From positions 5,766,001-5,830,000 of the forward strand of contig NZ_CP163518.1 of assembly GCF_041080625.1 (NCBI RefSeq): a stretch of DNA of 64,000 nucleotides, read 5' to 3'. Positions 1 through 8,450 of this stretch are shown here, one piece after another; within the stretch, counting starts at the first letter, position 1, and each line of letters starts with the position of its first letter. The position numbers and the translations under genes are program-made. Source of the stretch: Streptomyces sp. CG1. Its GTDB lineage: Bacteria; Actinomycetota; Actinomycetes; Streptomycetales; Streptomycetaceae. Under the pieces are notes generated by a model that was not told the origin of the DNA, did no database searches, and saw only the letters and a program-made list of their open reading frames with translations.

Positions 1-2
1 AC

Positions 3-50
3 TCCGACGCGCAGGCTTACGCCGTTCTGCAGCGGGCCGGCGACCGGTGA
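3..50 (+). CDS. C-terminal end of an unidentified protein (partial)
   Basis: Fifteen codons ending in TGA run from the window edge and read SDAQAYAVLQRAGDR. The codons have the G/C-rich third positions expected of a Streptomyces gene. The stop overlaps a GTG (47-49) that may be the ancestral start of the MarR-like gene downstream. Too little is visible to name a function; this is only a gene tail. Confidence 0.5.
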   Translation, partial: SDAQAYAVLQRAGDR

Positions 51-91
51 GCCGGGAGCGGTAGGAACTGCTCAGCCGCAGTGCCCTCGGG

Positions 92-505
92 GTGTTCCGG
101 CTGAACGGCCAGTTCCTGTCCGTCGCCGAGGAACTGGCCCGTCCGGCCGGGCTCACGGCCGCCTGGTGGCAGGTGCTCGGGGCTGTGCTGCCCGAGCCGC
201 TGCCGGTGGCGGGCATCGCGCGGGCCATGGGCATCACGCGGCAGAGCGTGCAGCGCATCGCCGATCTGCTGGTCGAGCGGGGGCTGGCCGAGTACCGGCC
301 GAATCCGGCGCACAGGCGCGCCAAACTCCTCGCGCCGACGGAGGAGGGGCGGGCGGCCGTGGCTCGCATCGGCCCCGGGCACGCGGCCTTCGCCGACCGG
401 CTCGCGGGGGCGATGGGTGAGGCCGAACTCGCTGAGGCGGTAAGGCTGCTGGAGCGGCTCTCGGGGGCTCTGGAACAGCTCGGCAAGCCTGTTACGGAGC
501 CGTAG
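92..505 (+). CDS. MarR-family transcriptional regulator, probably 5'-damaged
   Basis: This is a winged-helix regulator of the MarR type, expected to bind DNA as a dimer and respond to a small ligand. The HTH is seen in ITRQSVQRIADLLVERGL, followed by a wing region containing NPAHRRAKLLAPTEEG. From GTG 92 it has 137 residues, slightly short for the family. Family-like coding sequence continues upstream in the same frame (ELLSRSALG before VFRLNG) to a GTG at 47 that overlaps the stop of the previous gene, but an in-frame TAG (62-64) interrupts it at the sixth codon. Either translation restarts inside (92 GTG, or a non-standard start near 68) or the gene is recently disabled. MarR identity is fairly sure; the start is not. 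Confidence 0.75.
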   Translation: MFRLNGQFLSVAEELARPAGLTAAWWQVLGAVLPEPLPVAGIARAMGITRQSVQRIADLLVERGLAEYRPNPAHRRAKLLAPTEEGRAAVARIGPGHAAFADRLAGAMGEAELAEAVRLLERLSGALEQLGKPVTEP

Positions 506-551
506 GACGGCCGGGCAGCTCTTCACAAGATGGTCCGCTGGCTTGTGAGAC

Positions 552-1398
552 ATGACCACTCACGTGAAACGGGCGTTCAAGTACCGCTTCTACCCGACCG
601 ATGCGCAGGCTGCGGAGCTGTCGCGGACGTTCGGATGCGTGCGGAAGGTCTACGACTTGGCGCTCGCCGCCCGGACCGAGGCGTGGACGCTGAGGCAGGA
701 GCGGGTCACCTACAACGCCACCTCCGCCATGCCGACCGCTTGGAAGAAGACCGAGGAACCCGCCTTCCTCAACGACGCACTTCTTCGCCAAGCGGGCGAA
801 GTACCCGCGCTTCAAGCCGCGGAAGAAGTCGACGCCGGACTCGACCACTTGCTGACGCCCTCCTCCGGAGAGAAGATCATCAACCCGAGGCAGGCCGAGG
901 GATCGGCGAATCGTGAGAAGGCCCGCAAGAAGGTCGCCCGCATCCATGCCCGGATCGCCGACCGCAGGCGGGACACCCTGCACAAGATCACCACTCGACT
1001 CGTCCGCGACAACCAGGTGGTCGTGATCGAGGATCTGACCGTTCGGAACCTGCTGAAGAGCGGCCGACTGGCCCGCGCCATCTCCGATGCCGCATGGGCG
1101 CAGTTCGTCCAAGCTGTGCTCGAACTGCGGTGCGCTCGCCGAGTGCATGCCGCTGAACGTCCGCACCTGGACGTGCGGCCGCTGCGGCACGACCCATGAC
1201 CGGGACGTGAACGCGGCACACAACCTTCTGGCCGCCGGGCTGGCGGTGTCGGCCTGTGGAGCCGGTGTAAGACCTCAACGGAGTACTCCGGGCGGGCAAC
1301 CGGCGACGAAGCAGGAAACCCACGGGGCGACCCGTGGAATCCTCCTCCTTGAGGAGGGGGAGGAAGCCAATCTCGGTCCGTCGCACACGTTCACGTAG
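552..1398 (+). pseudogene. tnpB: Decayed TnpB (IS605/IS1341-type OrfB) gene
   Basis: TnpB is the RNA-guided nuclease of IS200/IS605 elements. The N-terminus (FKYRFYPTDAQAAEL, TFGCVRKVYDLAL) and the RuvC-II block (VVVIEDLTVRNLL) lie in one frame. The zinc ribbon (CSNCGAL then CGRCG) with RuvC-III (HDRDVNAAHNLL) lies in another frame from about 1100. A third-frame stretch near 788-838 reads HFFAKRAKYPRFKPRKKS, so there are at least three deletions or frameshifts, and the RuvC-I aspartate segment is missing. It cannot be an active nuclease. No TnpA is present. Its neighbours are unrelated core genes, so it looks like an old insertion. Confidence 0.85.
1318..1371 (+). ncRNA. Right end / putative omega-RNA scaffold of the TnpB element
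   Basis: Two perfect hairpins sit at the 3' end of the tnpB relic: CACGGG-GCGA-CCCGTG (1321-1336) and CCTCCTC-CTT-GAGGAGG (1341-1357). They are followed by GGGGAGGAAGCCAA. This matches the usual right end of actinobacterial IS1341-like elements, where the omega-RNA scaffold overlaps the end of tnpB and the guide is read from flanking DNA. On that model the guide would start near 1371 (TCTCGGTCCG). Hairpins are seen directly; the RNA function is inferred and may be defunct. Confidence 0.45.
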
Positions 1399-1414
1399 AG
1401 TCCGTCGCACACGT
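1376..1414. repeat. 15-bp direct repeat at TnpB flank / kinase promoter
   Basis: GTCCGTCGCACACGT occurs twice, at 1376-1390 and 1400-1414, separated by 9 bp, just outside the TnpB right end and 45-85 bp upstream of the kinase start. It may be an operator for the kinase or a small duplication made when the element inserted. Confidence 0.7.
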
Positions 1415-1458
1415 ATGCGTACGCAAGGGGTTGCGGGTCTGGGGGAGGCGGGGCGGCC

Positions 1459-3354
1459 ATGGAGAAGCTGGGGGCGGGGGATCCGCAGCACATCGGCGGC
1501 TACCGGCTGCTGGCGCGGCTGGGCGCGGGCGGGATGGGGCAGGTGTATCTGGCCCGCTCGGAGCGGGGTCGTACCGTCGCCGTGAAACTGGTCCGCGAGG
1601 AACTCGCCGCACAGGAGGAGTTCCGGGCGCGCTTCCGGCAGGAGGTGCAGGCCGCGCGGCGGGTCGGCGGGTACTGGACCGCACCCGTGCTGGACGCCGA
1701 CACCGAGGCGGCGGTGCCGTGGGTGGCCACGGGGTACGTCGCCGGGCCGAGTCTGCAGCAGATCGTCGGCCACGATCACGGGGCGCTGCCCGAGCGGTCG
1801 GTACGGATCCTCGCGGCGGGGCTCGCGCATGCGCTGAAGGACATCCATGCGGCGGGGATCGTGCACCGGGACCTGAAGCCGTCGAACGTGCTCGTGACGA
1901 TCGACGGGCCCCGTGTGATCGACTTCGGGATCGCGCGGGCGCGGGAGACGACCTCGCTGGGCGGGGAGGGGCTGACCCGGACCGGGTCGCTGGTCGGGTC
2001 ACCGGGGTTCATGGCGCCCGAGCAGGTGCGAGGGGATCGGATCACGCCGGCGTCCGACGTCTTCTGCCTGGGGTCCGTGCTCGCCTACGCGGCTACGGGG
2101 GCGATGCCCTTCGGGACCGCCAACAGCGGTGTGCACGCGTTGATGTTCCGGATCGCTCAGGAGGAGCCGGATCTGTCGAGGGTGCCTGAGGGGATCGCCG
2201 ACCTGGTGCGGGAGTGTTTGCGCAAGGATCCGGGGGCCCGGCCTTCGCTGGACACGTTGCTCGAGCGGACCGGGGCGGAGGACACCGTGTCCGGGGGGCG
2301 GTCTCGGGATCCTTGGCTGCCGGGGGCGCTGGTGGCTCAACTGGGGCGGCATGCCGTGCAGTTGCTGGAGGTTGAGGATCCGGAGGGGGCGGAAGGGGCG
2401 GAAGAGGCGGAGGGGGTGTCCTCCGGTGCGGGTGCACCGGGGAGCAACTGGCCTCCGGCGGGGCCCGGGTTCCCGACCGCACCACCCGTACCGCCATCGT
2501 GGTCGGGTGCGGGTGGTGGTGCCGCGTCCGTGGCTGGTGCCGGTGGTGGTGCCTCGGCGGCCGGCCGTGAGGGGGCGGCGCCTGAGCATGCTGCCGCTTC
2601 TGATCCGACGGTCGGAGGTGTCGAGCATGTGCCGACCCTCGCTTCGGGGCCGACCCCGCCGGTCGCTGCCGGGTTCGGATACGGGTATGCGCAGCAGCAT
2701 CCCCAGTCGGGGGGCGGTGCCTACGGCTATCCGCAGCAGGCCGGGGGGCAGCAGTCGTATCCCACCTATGGCGGGACGCCGGAGGTGGAGCGGCGCAGCG
2801 GGCGGTCGACCGCGCTGCTCGTCGTGGTCGCGCTGGTGGTCGCGCTGGGCGCGGGCGGCTCGGTGTACGCGTTGATGAACAACGGGGGCGGCGGCCATGC
2901 CCGGGCAGGCGGGAAGGCCAGTCCCGCGCCCACCGCCACCCCTGACCCCACCGGGTCCACGCCGTCCGGCTCCGCCTCGGCCTCCGCGCCCGCGAACGGG
3001 GACGTCCCGGGCGGCTATCTGGGCACCTGGAAGGCGACGATCGACACCGGCGTGGGGATCAACACCCGCCAGCTCACCATCCGGCAGGGCAAGGTGGGCG
3101 ACAGTGTGCTGACACTGATCGCGGACGGGCCGACGAACGACGGCGGCACGTACCACTGTGTCTTCGACGCCAGGCTCACCCAACAGCCCGGCGCGGACGG
3201 CCCGTTGGAGATCGGCCCGTCCATCGTCACCAGCGGCGAACCCGCCACCTCCTGCACCCCCGGCGACGCCACCGAGGTCACGCTGCTGCCGAGCGGCAGC
3301 CTGAAGCGGGCGAAGGCGAGCGGCGGGGAGAGCCTGACGTACACCAAGCAGTGA
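1459..3354 (+). CDS. Transmembrane Ser/Thr protein kinase (PknB-like)
   Basis: 631 residues. The N-terminal Hanks-type kinase domain (about 14-275) has a glycine loop (LGAGGMGQVY), the ATP lysine K43 (VAVKL), the catalytic HRDLKPSN (D138), DFG (D155) and APE (MAPEQV). All are intact, so it should phosphorylate Ser/Thr. A long Pro/Gly/Ala-rich linker (about 280-440) leads to one membrane segment at about 452-475 (ALLVVVALVVALGAGG). An extracellular domain of about 150 residues follows, which is not PASTA. It probably senses an envelope signal and passes it to cytoplasmic targets. It converges with the SLATT gene 41 bp downstream. ATG 1459 is preceded by a purine-rich GGGGGAGGCGGGG. Confidence 0.93.
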   Translation: MEKLGAGDPQHIGGYRLLARLGAGGMGQVYLARSERGRTVAVKLVREELAAQEEFRARFRQEVQAARRVGGYWTAPVLDADTEAAVPWVATGYVAGPSLQQIVGHDHGALPERSVRILAAGLAHALKDIHAAGIVHRDLKPSNVLVTIDGPRVIDFGIARARETTSLGGEGLTRTGSLVGSPGFMAPEQVRGDRITPASDVFCLGSVLAYAATGAMPFGTANSGVHALMFRIAQEEPDLSRVPEGIADLVRECLRKDPGARPSLDTLLERTGAEDTVSGGRSRDPWLPGALVAQLGRHAVQLLEVEDPEGAEGAEEAEGVSSGAGAPGSNWPPAGPGFPTAPPVPPSWSGAGGGAASVAGAGGGASAAGREGAAPEHAAASDPTVGGVEHVPTLASGPTPPVAAGFGYGYAQQHPQSGGGAYGYPQQAGGQQSYPTYGGTPEVERRSGRSTALLVVVALVVALGAGGSVYALMNNGGGGHARAGGKASPAPTATPDPTGSTPSGSASASAPANGDVPGGYLGTWKATIDTGVGINTRQLTIRQGKVGDSVLTLIADGPTNDGGTYHCVFDARLTQQPGADGPLEIGPSIVTSGEPATSCTPGDATEVTLLPSGSLKRAKASGGESLTYTKQ

Positions 3355-3395
3355 GCCCACGTCACTTTGCCGCGACCTGATCCGCCGGACAGGCC

Positions 3396-4163
3396 CTAGC
3401 GGGGCTCCGGTGGCCGTTGCCGGGGCATGTTCGGGCGGGTGCCGTTCGCCGGGGGCAGGGGGAAGCGGCCGCCGGAGCCCGTGGCCTCCTGCCGTGGCAC
3501 ATATGTCGCCGCCTGGATCCCCAGCGGCGCCGCCCCGGTGCGGAACTCGACCATCCAGTCGGTCGTCTCCGTGCGCACCAGTTCCGTGATGTCCTCCGAG
3601 AAGCGCCGCAGCACCCCGAGACACCGCTCGGACGCCTCGCTGGCCGTGCCCTCCGCCGGACCCAGGACCTCCCGGATGCTCTCGGAGGCCCAGTCGAACT
3701 GCAAGGCCTGCAGGCGGCGCTGCACCGCCTGGGCCGTGGCCACGTCCCGCATCCAGCCGGACGTCACGCCGAAGAACCGGTCGATGCCGACGCAGGCCAC
3801 CGCCAGTAGCAGCGCCAGACAGCCCCACGGCGCCACCCCGCGCGCCGCACCCGCCAGGTCCAGCAGCGGCAGCGCGGCACCGGCCACCGCACCCGCCGCC
3901 GCGGCCGACCGCAGCGCCCGCGCGCCGCGCCGCTTCCACACCCGGTCCCGCAGATACCAGGACGCCGTGTCGAGCGCCCCGTGCTCCACCCACCGGTACA
4001 GCTCGTCGAGCCGCTCGGCGGGCTCCCCCCAGTCCCCGAGCGGAAAGGCCCGCCCGGTCAGATCGCCCGGCCGCAGCCCGGCCGCACCCTCGCCCCGCCC
4101 GTCCTGTGGCGGACCCTCGGGCTGCATCTCCGGCTGACCCACCCGGCACTCCCTACTGATCAC
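3396..4163 (-). CDS. SLATT-domain-like two-helix membrane protein
   Basis: 255 residues from GTG 4163, or 243 from the alternative ATG at 4127. After a charged N-terminus, two membrane helices (about residues 83-108 and 113-131; GAVAGAALPLLDLAGA and CLALLLAVACVGIDRFF) are followed by an amphipathic helical region (AQAVQRRLQALQFDWAS) and a Pro/Arg-rich tail. This layout fits the SLATT family, described in comparative-genomics work as small membrane proteins often tied to nucleotide-signalling or conflict systems. Here the context is chromosomal core: convergent with the kinase and divergent from ybaB. The assignment is moderately sure and the activity unknown. Confidence 0.65.
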   Translation of the reverse strand: MISRECRVGQPEMQPEGPPQDGRGEGAAGLRPGDLTGRAFPLGDWGEPAERLDELYRWVEHGALDTASWYLRDRVWKRRGARALRSAAAAGAVAGAALPLLDLAGAARGVAPWGCLALLLAVACVGIDRFFGVTSGWMRDVATAQAVQRRLQALQFDWASESIREVLGPAEGTASEASERCLGVLRRFSEDITELVRTETTDWMVEFRTGAAPLGIQAATYVPRQEATGSGGRFPLPPANGTRPNMPRQRPPEPR

Positions 4164-4197
4164 TGATCACTGATCACGACCGGTCACGCAGCGTGAC
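4157..4197. promoter_or_regulatory. Heptamer tandem repeat and 15-bp palindrome between SLATT gene and ybaB
   Basis: TGATCAC is repeated three times head to tail (4157-4177) and overlaps the GTG start of the SLATT gene. Six bases on lies a perfect inverted repeat GTCACGC-A-GCGTGAC (4183-4197). Both lie upstream of the SLATT gene and in the divergent control region shared with ybaB. The palindrome is a good candidate operator; no regulator can be named from sequence. Confidence 0.5.
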
Positions 4198-4393
4198 ACA
4201 CCCTTTCGACGTGCGGCACCCTTCCTACCGCCCAATGGGTGGCGAAGAGGTAGCTTTCCCGGCTTTTCCGCCCGGAAGAGCGTCTTGATCAGGTATAGGC
4301 CTCGTGAACTTCTCACTCGAAAGAGTGGCGGGGCGACGGGGGCCTGGACCACGTAGGCTCATGCTCAAGGAGAAGAACGTAGAGGAGCTGATC

Positions 4394-4738
4394 GTGATCC
4401 CCGGTGGTGGCCAGCCCAACATGCAGCAGTTGCTCCAGCAGGCCCAGAAGATGCAGCAGGATCTCCAGCAGGCGCAGGAGGAACTGGCGAACACGGAGGT
4501 CGACGGGCAGGCGGGCGGCGGTCTGGTGAAGGCCACCGTGACCGGCTCGGGTGAGCTGCGGGCGCTGAAGATCGACCCGAAGGCCGTGGACCCGGAGGAC
4601 ACCGAGACCCTCGCCGATCTGATCGTCGCGGCCGTACAGGCGGCCAACGAGAACGCGCAGACGCTCCAGCAGCAGAAGCTCGGCCCGCTCGCCCAGGGCC
4701 TCGGCGGCGGCACGGGCATCCCCGGTCTGCCGTTCTGA
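4394..4738 (+). CDS. YbaB/EbfC-family nucleoid-associated protein
   Basis: 114 residues. The Gln-rich helix [19 protein letters not shown], then the [15 protein letters not shown] strand region and an Ala/Gln-rich C-terminal helix, are hallmarks of the dimeric YbaB fold that binds and bridges DNA. GTG 4394 is preferred because a purine-rich AGAGGAG (4381-4387) precedes it at good spacing and the upstream extension is not family-like. It lies directly upstream of recR (51-bp gap), the usual ybaB-recR pair. Confidence 0.93.
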   Translation: MIPGGGQPNMQQLLQQAQKMQQDLQQAQEELANTEVDGQAGGGLVKATVTGSGELRALKIDPKAVDPEDTETLADLIVAAVQAANENAQTLQQQKLGPLAQGLGGGTGIPGLPF

Positions 4739-4789
4739 GGCCGGGCCAACTACGGTACGAACCGAAAGGTCTCCAGGAAGGGCAATCCG

Positions 4790-5389
4790 GTGTACGAAGG
4801 CGTGGTCCAGGACCTCATCGACGAGCTGGGGCGGCTGCCCGGCGTCGGTCCCAAGAGCGCGCAGCGGATCGCCTTCCACATCCTGCAGGCCGAGCCGACG
4901 GACGTGAAGCGGCTCGCGCAGGCGCTCATGGAGGTCAAGGCGAAGGTCCGCTTCTGCGCGACGTGCGGCAACGTGGCGCAGGAGGAGCTGTGCGGCATCT
5001 GCCGTGACCCGCGCCGTGACCCCTCGGTCATCTGCGTGGTGGAGGAGCCGAAGGACGTCGTCGCCATCGAGCGCACCCGCGAGTTCCGCGGGAGCTACCA
5101 CGTCCTCGGCGGCGCCATCAGCCCGATCGAGGGTGTCGGTCCCGACGACCTGCGTATACGAGAACTTCTCGCGCGGTTGGCCGACGGGACGGTCACGGAA
5201 CTGATCCTGGCCACGGACCCGAATCTGGAGGGCGAGGCGACGGCGACGTACCTCGCTCGCATGATCAAGCCCATGGGCCTGAAGGTCACCCGCCTGGCCA
5301 GCGGCCTCCCGGTGGGTGGCGACCTGGAATACGCGGACGAGGTCACCCTCGGCCGCGCCTTCGAGGGGAGACGACTCCTAGATGTCTGA
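4790..5389 (+). CDS. recR: Recombination mediator protein RecR
   Basis: 199 residues, the normal length. RecR acts with RecF and RecO to load RecA on gapped DNA. Visible parts are the N-terminal helix-hairpin-helix ([18 protein letters not shown]), a four-cysteine zinc finger (C57, C60, C69, C72), the Toprim domain beginning [14 protein letters not shown], and the C-terminal Walker-B-like region ([16 protein letters not shown]). It overlaps the DUF5063 gene by 8 bp, so it is probably co-transcribed with ybaB and that gene. Confidence 0.97.
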   Translation: MYEGVVQDLIDELGRLPGVGPKSAQRIAFHILQAEPTDVKRLAQALMEVKAKVRFCATCGNVAQEELCGICRDPRRDPSVICVVEEPKDVVAIERTREFRGSYHVLGGAISPIEGVGPDDLRIRELLARLADGTVTELILATDPNLEGEATATYLARMIKPMGLKVTRLASGLPVGGDLEYADEVTLGRAFEGRRLLDV

Positions 5390-6044
5390 CGCCACACTGC
5401 ACGCGACCGCTCAGAACCCGGACGATTTCGTGGTCCAGATCGCGGACCAGGTCGAGAGCTTCCTGGTGGCCGTCACGGAGGTGGCGAGGGGCGACGAGCC
5501 CGGCTCGACCGTGCCCTTCCTCCTCCTGGAGGTCTCCCAGCTGCTGCTGGCCGGCGGCCGCCTGGGCGCGCACGAGGACATCGTCCCCGACGAGCGCTAC
5601 GAGCCCGACCTGGGCCCCGAGCCGGACGTGGACGAGCTCCGCGAGAACCTGGCCCGGCTGCTCGAACCGGTCGACGTCTACTCCGAGGTCTTCGACCCGT
5701 ACGAGCCCCGCAAGGCCCCGGTCCCGGCCCGTATCTCCGACGACCTGGCCGACGTCATCACCGACCTGCGCCACGGCATGGCCCACTACCGGGCCGGCCG
5801 CACCACGGAGGCCCTGTGGTGGTGGCAGTTCTCCTACTTCTCCAACTGGGGCCCGACGGCCTCCGCCGTGCTGCGCGCCCTGCAGTCGGTCCTCATCCAC
5901 GTCCGTCTCAACCAGCCCCTGGAAGAGCTCGACGGCCTCGACACCGACCAGGCCACCATGGGTGACGAGACCCTGGAGTTCGAGGCGGGCCGGGTGATGG
6001 CGGAGGAGATCGGCGCACCGCTGGGGATCCGGCGGGGGAAGTAG
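5382..6044 (+). CDS. DUF5063 domain-containing protein
   Basis: 220 residues, soluble and acidic. Conserved-looking features are a long helical N-terminus ([15 protein letters not shown]), an Asp/Glu-rich centre and an aromatic block ([15 protein letters not shown]). The actinobacterial DUF5063 family has no known activity. The ATG lies inside the end of recR, and the recR-DUF5063 order is conserved in Streptomyces as I recall, suggesting a link to DNA maintenance or simple co-transcription. Confidence 0.85.
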   Translation: MSDATLHATAQNPDDFVVQIADQVESFLVAVTEVARGDEPGSTVPFLLLEVSQLLLAGGRLGAHEDIVPDERYEPDLGPEPDVDELRENLARLLEPVDVYSEVFDPYEPRKAPVPARISDDLADVITDLRHGMAHYRAGRTTEALWWWQFSYFSNWGPTASAVLRALQSVLIHVRLNQPLEELDGLDTDQATMGDETLEFEAGRVMAEEIGAPLGIRRGK

Positions 6045-6192
6045 CCACGAGCCGGAAGCCGATGGCGCGGGCGCGGACCTGCTCCGGCCCGGACAGCTCC
6101 AACTTCTCTGCGTCCACGATGACTTCGGTCGTCCCGCTGACCGGTTTCCGTACGGACGAGGGCGCCGTGGGCCCGTAGGGCGTCGGCCGGCG

Positions 6193-6921
6193 TCAGCGTC
6201 CGGGCCACATCCCCCACAGGCCCTTCGTCATCGCCGTGGCGCCCCCCGCCAGGGCCAGCGCGAGGACCAGGTGGCGGGCGCGGCGCTCGGGGATGCGGGC
6301 GGCGATCGTGTGGCCGATCAGCGCGCCGATCGTCATCGCCGCGCCGGCGACGGCCCATTGGGGCCCGGTCAGGCGGGGCACGCCGTTCGCGGCGAGGGAG
6401 AACGCGTTGACGACGACGCCGTAGAACTGCGCGTTGGGGACGAACTCCCGTACCGTCCAGCCCGCGTTGAGGGCGTAGAGGGAGACGGGCGGGCCGCCCA
6501 CGCCCGCCGCCGCGTTCATGAAGCCGCCCAGCGCACCCGCCGTCACCGCTCCCGCGCCGCCCCGCAGGGCCCGGACGCGGGCGCCGCGCAGCACGAGCAG
6601 GACGGCCGCCGTCACCAGGGCGCCCATCACCAACAGCAGGACGGGACGCGGGAGTTGACGGGTCATCCAGGCGCCCGCCGGGACCGTGCAGGCGGCCGCC
6701 AGGCACAACGGCACCATCGCCGCCGGGCGGACGCGCCGCCAGCCGCCCGCCAGGCCCACGACGCTGATGGCGCCGGCGGCACAGTTGGCGAGCACCACCC
6801 CGTCGGCGGGTCCGAGGAGCAGCACCAGCGCCGGCACGGCGACCAGGGCGAAGCCCATGCCGGTCAGCCACTGCACGCTCGCACCGAGCAGCACGATCGC
6901 CGCGAGCAGGATCTCCGTCAT
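6193..6921 (-). CDS. TSUP-family (TauE/SafE) membrane permease
   Basis: 242 residues, with about eight hydrophobic segments in two repeats. The family signature is seen in GFMNAAAGVGGPPVSLYAL and in the N-terminal WLTGMGFALVAVPALVLLLGP. TSUP proteins move small organic or sulfur anions such as sulfite or sulfoacetate; the substrate here cannot be read. The ATG at 6921 is chosen because the family begins there; upstream sequence in this frame is the shadow of ask. The 150-bp gap to the DUF5063 gene holds nothing I can assign. Confidence 0.85.
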   Translation of the reverse strand: MTEILLAAIVLLGASVQWLTGMGFALVAVPALVLLLGPADGVVLANCAAGAISVVGLAGGWRRVRPAAMVPLCLAAACTVPAGAWMTRQLPRPVLLLVMGALVTAAVLLVLRGARVRALRGGAGAVTAGALGGFMNAAAGVGGPPVSLYALNAGWTVREFVPNAQFYGVVVNAFSLAANGVPRLTGPQWAVAGAAMTIGALIGHTIAARIPERRARHLVLALALAGGATAMTKGLWGMWPGR

Positions 6922-7107
6922 GCCGCATCCCCCTGTGCCGTCACGCCGCACCCCCCGGTGATGGAAACGGTGATTGAAACCTAACGCTGTTACGAGTGTG
7001 ACGCGGGGCACTTTTCCGCGTGGTACGGCGGAGGCTGGGCAGATGCGGAACGCGGACGTCCGACGTCTCACCATGCGGGAGCAGGGTGGTGGAATTCGGG
7101 CGCTCGT

Positions 7108-7113
7108 TAGACT
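7108..7113 (+). promoter_or_regulatory. Possible -10 element of the ask-asd operon
   Basis: TAGACT, a good match to the Streptomyces vegetative -10, lies 35 bp upstream of the ask GTG in the divergent gap 6922-7147. No clear TTGACA-type -35 is seen at the right distance, so this is tentative. No T-box or lysine riboswitch stem is evident in the short leader. Confidence 0.35.
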
Positions 7114-7147
7114 GAGCCGACACAAACGAACCGAGCGAGGAGCGCAC

Positions 7148-8419
7148 GTGGGCCTTGTCGTGCAGAAGTACGGAGGCTCCTCCGTAGCCGATGCCGAAGG
7201 CATCAAGCGCGTCGCCAAGCGGATCGTGGAAGCGAAGAAGAACGGCAACCAGGTTGTCGTCGTCGTTTCCGCGATGGGCGACACGACGGACGAGCTGATC
7301 GATCTCGCCGGGCAGGTTTCTCCGATGCCTGCCGGGCGCGAATTCGACATGCTGCTGACCGCCGGAGAGCGGATCTCCATGGCCCTGCTGGCGATGGCGA
7401 TCAAAAACCTGGGCCACGAGGCCCAGTCCTTCACCGGCAGCCAGGCAGGCGTCATCACCGACTCGGTCCACAACAAAGCCCGGATCATCGACGTCACGCC
7501 CGGCCGGATCCGGGACTCGCTCGACAAGGGCAACATCGCGATCGTCGCCGGTTTCCAGGGCGTCAGCCAGGACAAGAAGGACATCACCACGCTGGGGCGT
7601 GGCGGTTCCGACACGACGGCCGTGGCGCTCGCCGCCGCGCTCGACGCCGAGGTCTGCGAGATCTACACCGACGTCGACGGCGTGTTCACCGCCGATCCGC
7701 GTGTGGTGAAGAAGGCGAAGAAGATCGACTGGATCTCCTTCGAGGACATGCTGGAGCTCGCCGCCTCCGGTTCCAAGGTGCTGCTCCACCGCTGTGTGGA
7801 GTACGCCCGCCGCTACAACATCCCGATCCACGTCCGCTCGAGCTTCAGTGGGCTGCAGGGCACGTGGGTCAGCAGTGAACCGATTGGGGACAAGAAGGTG
7901 GAACAGGCCATCATCTCCGGTGTCGCGCACGACACCTCCGAGGCCAAGGTCACGGTCGTCGGCGTGCCGGACAAGCCGGGTGAGGCGGCCGCGATCTTCC
8001 GGACCATCGCCGATGCCGAGATCAACATCGACATGGTCGTGCAGAACGTGTCCGCCGCCTCCACGGGCCTGACGGACATCTCCTTCACGCTGCCGAAGAC
8101 CGAGGGCCGCAAGGCCATCGACGCGCTGGAGAAGAACCGGCCGGGGATCGGCTTCGATTCCCTTCGGTACGACGACCAGATCGGGAAGATCTCGCTGGTC
8201 GGCGCGGGTATGAAGACCAACCCCGGGGTCACCGCGTCCTTCTTCGAGGCGCTGTCCGACGCGGGCGTGAACATCGAGCTGATCTCGACCTCCGAGATCC
8301 GTATCTCGGTCGTCACCCGCAAGGACGACGTGCCGGAGGCCGTCCGCGCCGTGCACACCGCGTTCGGCCTGGACTCCGACACCGACGAGGCCGTCGTCTA
8401 CGGCGGCACCGGCCGATGA
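7148..8419 (+). CDS. ask: Aspartate kinase (class with alpha/beta overlapping subunits)
   Basis: 423 residues. It catalyses the first step of the aspartate pathway to Lys, Thr, Met and DAP. The kinase domain opens with VQKYGGSS and contains the [15 protein letters not shown] active-site block. Two C-terminal ACT domains (about 270-345 and 350-420) bind feedback effectors. GTG 7148 has a GAGGAG ribosome site about 8 bp upstream. An internal in-frame GTG (7898) just before [19 protein letters not shown] sits where the separate beta subunit starts in Corynebacterium lysC. asd follows after 31 bp, with GGAGG upstream of its ATG. Confidence 0.97.
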   Translation: MGLVVQKYGGSSVADAEGIKRVAKRIVEAKKNGNQVVVVVSAMGDTTDELIDLAGQVSPMPAGREFDMLLTAGERISMALLAMAIKNLGHEAQSFTGSQAGVITDSVHNKARIIDVTPGRIRDSLDKGNIAIVAGFQGVSQDKKDITTLGRGGSDTTAVALAAALDAEVCEIYTDVDGVFTADPRVVKKAKKIDWISFEDMLELAASGSKVLLHRCVEYARRYNIPIHVRSSFSGLQGTWVSSEPIGDKKVEQAIISGVAHDTSEAKVTVVGVPDKPGEAAAIFRTIADAEINIDMVVQNVSAASTGLTDISFTLPKTEGRKAIDALEKNRPGIGFDSLRYDDQIGKISLVGAGMKTNPGVTASFFEALSDAGVNIELISTSEIRISVVTRKDDVPEAVRAVHTAFGLDSDTDEAVVYGGTGR

Positions 8420-8450
8420 CCGTCTCCACGACGTACGGAGGCGTACGACG

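Noticed and set aside
6045..6192. Short minus-strand frame reading EKLELSGPEQVRARAIGFRL near 6050-6117
   Set aside because: No start with a ribosome site in the gap, it overlaps the DUF5063 gene, and I recognise no family.
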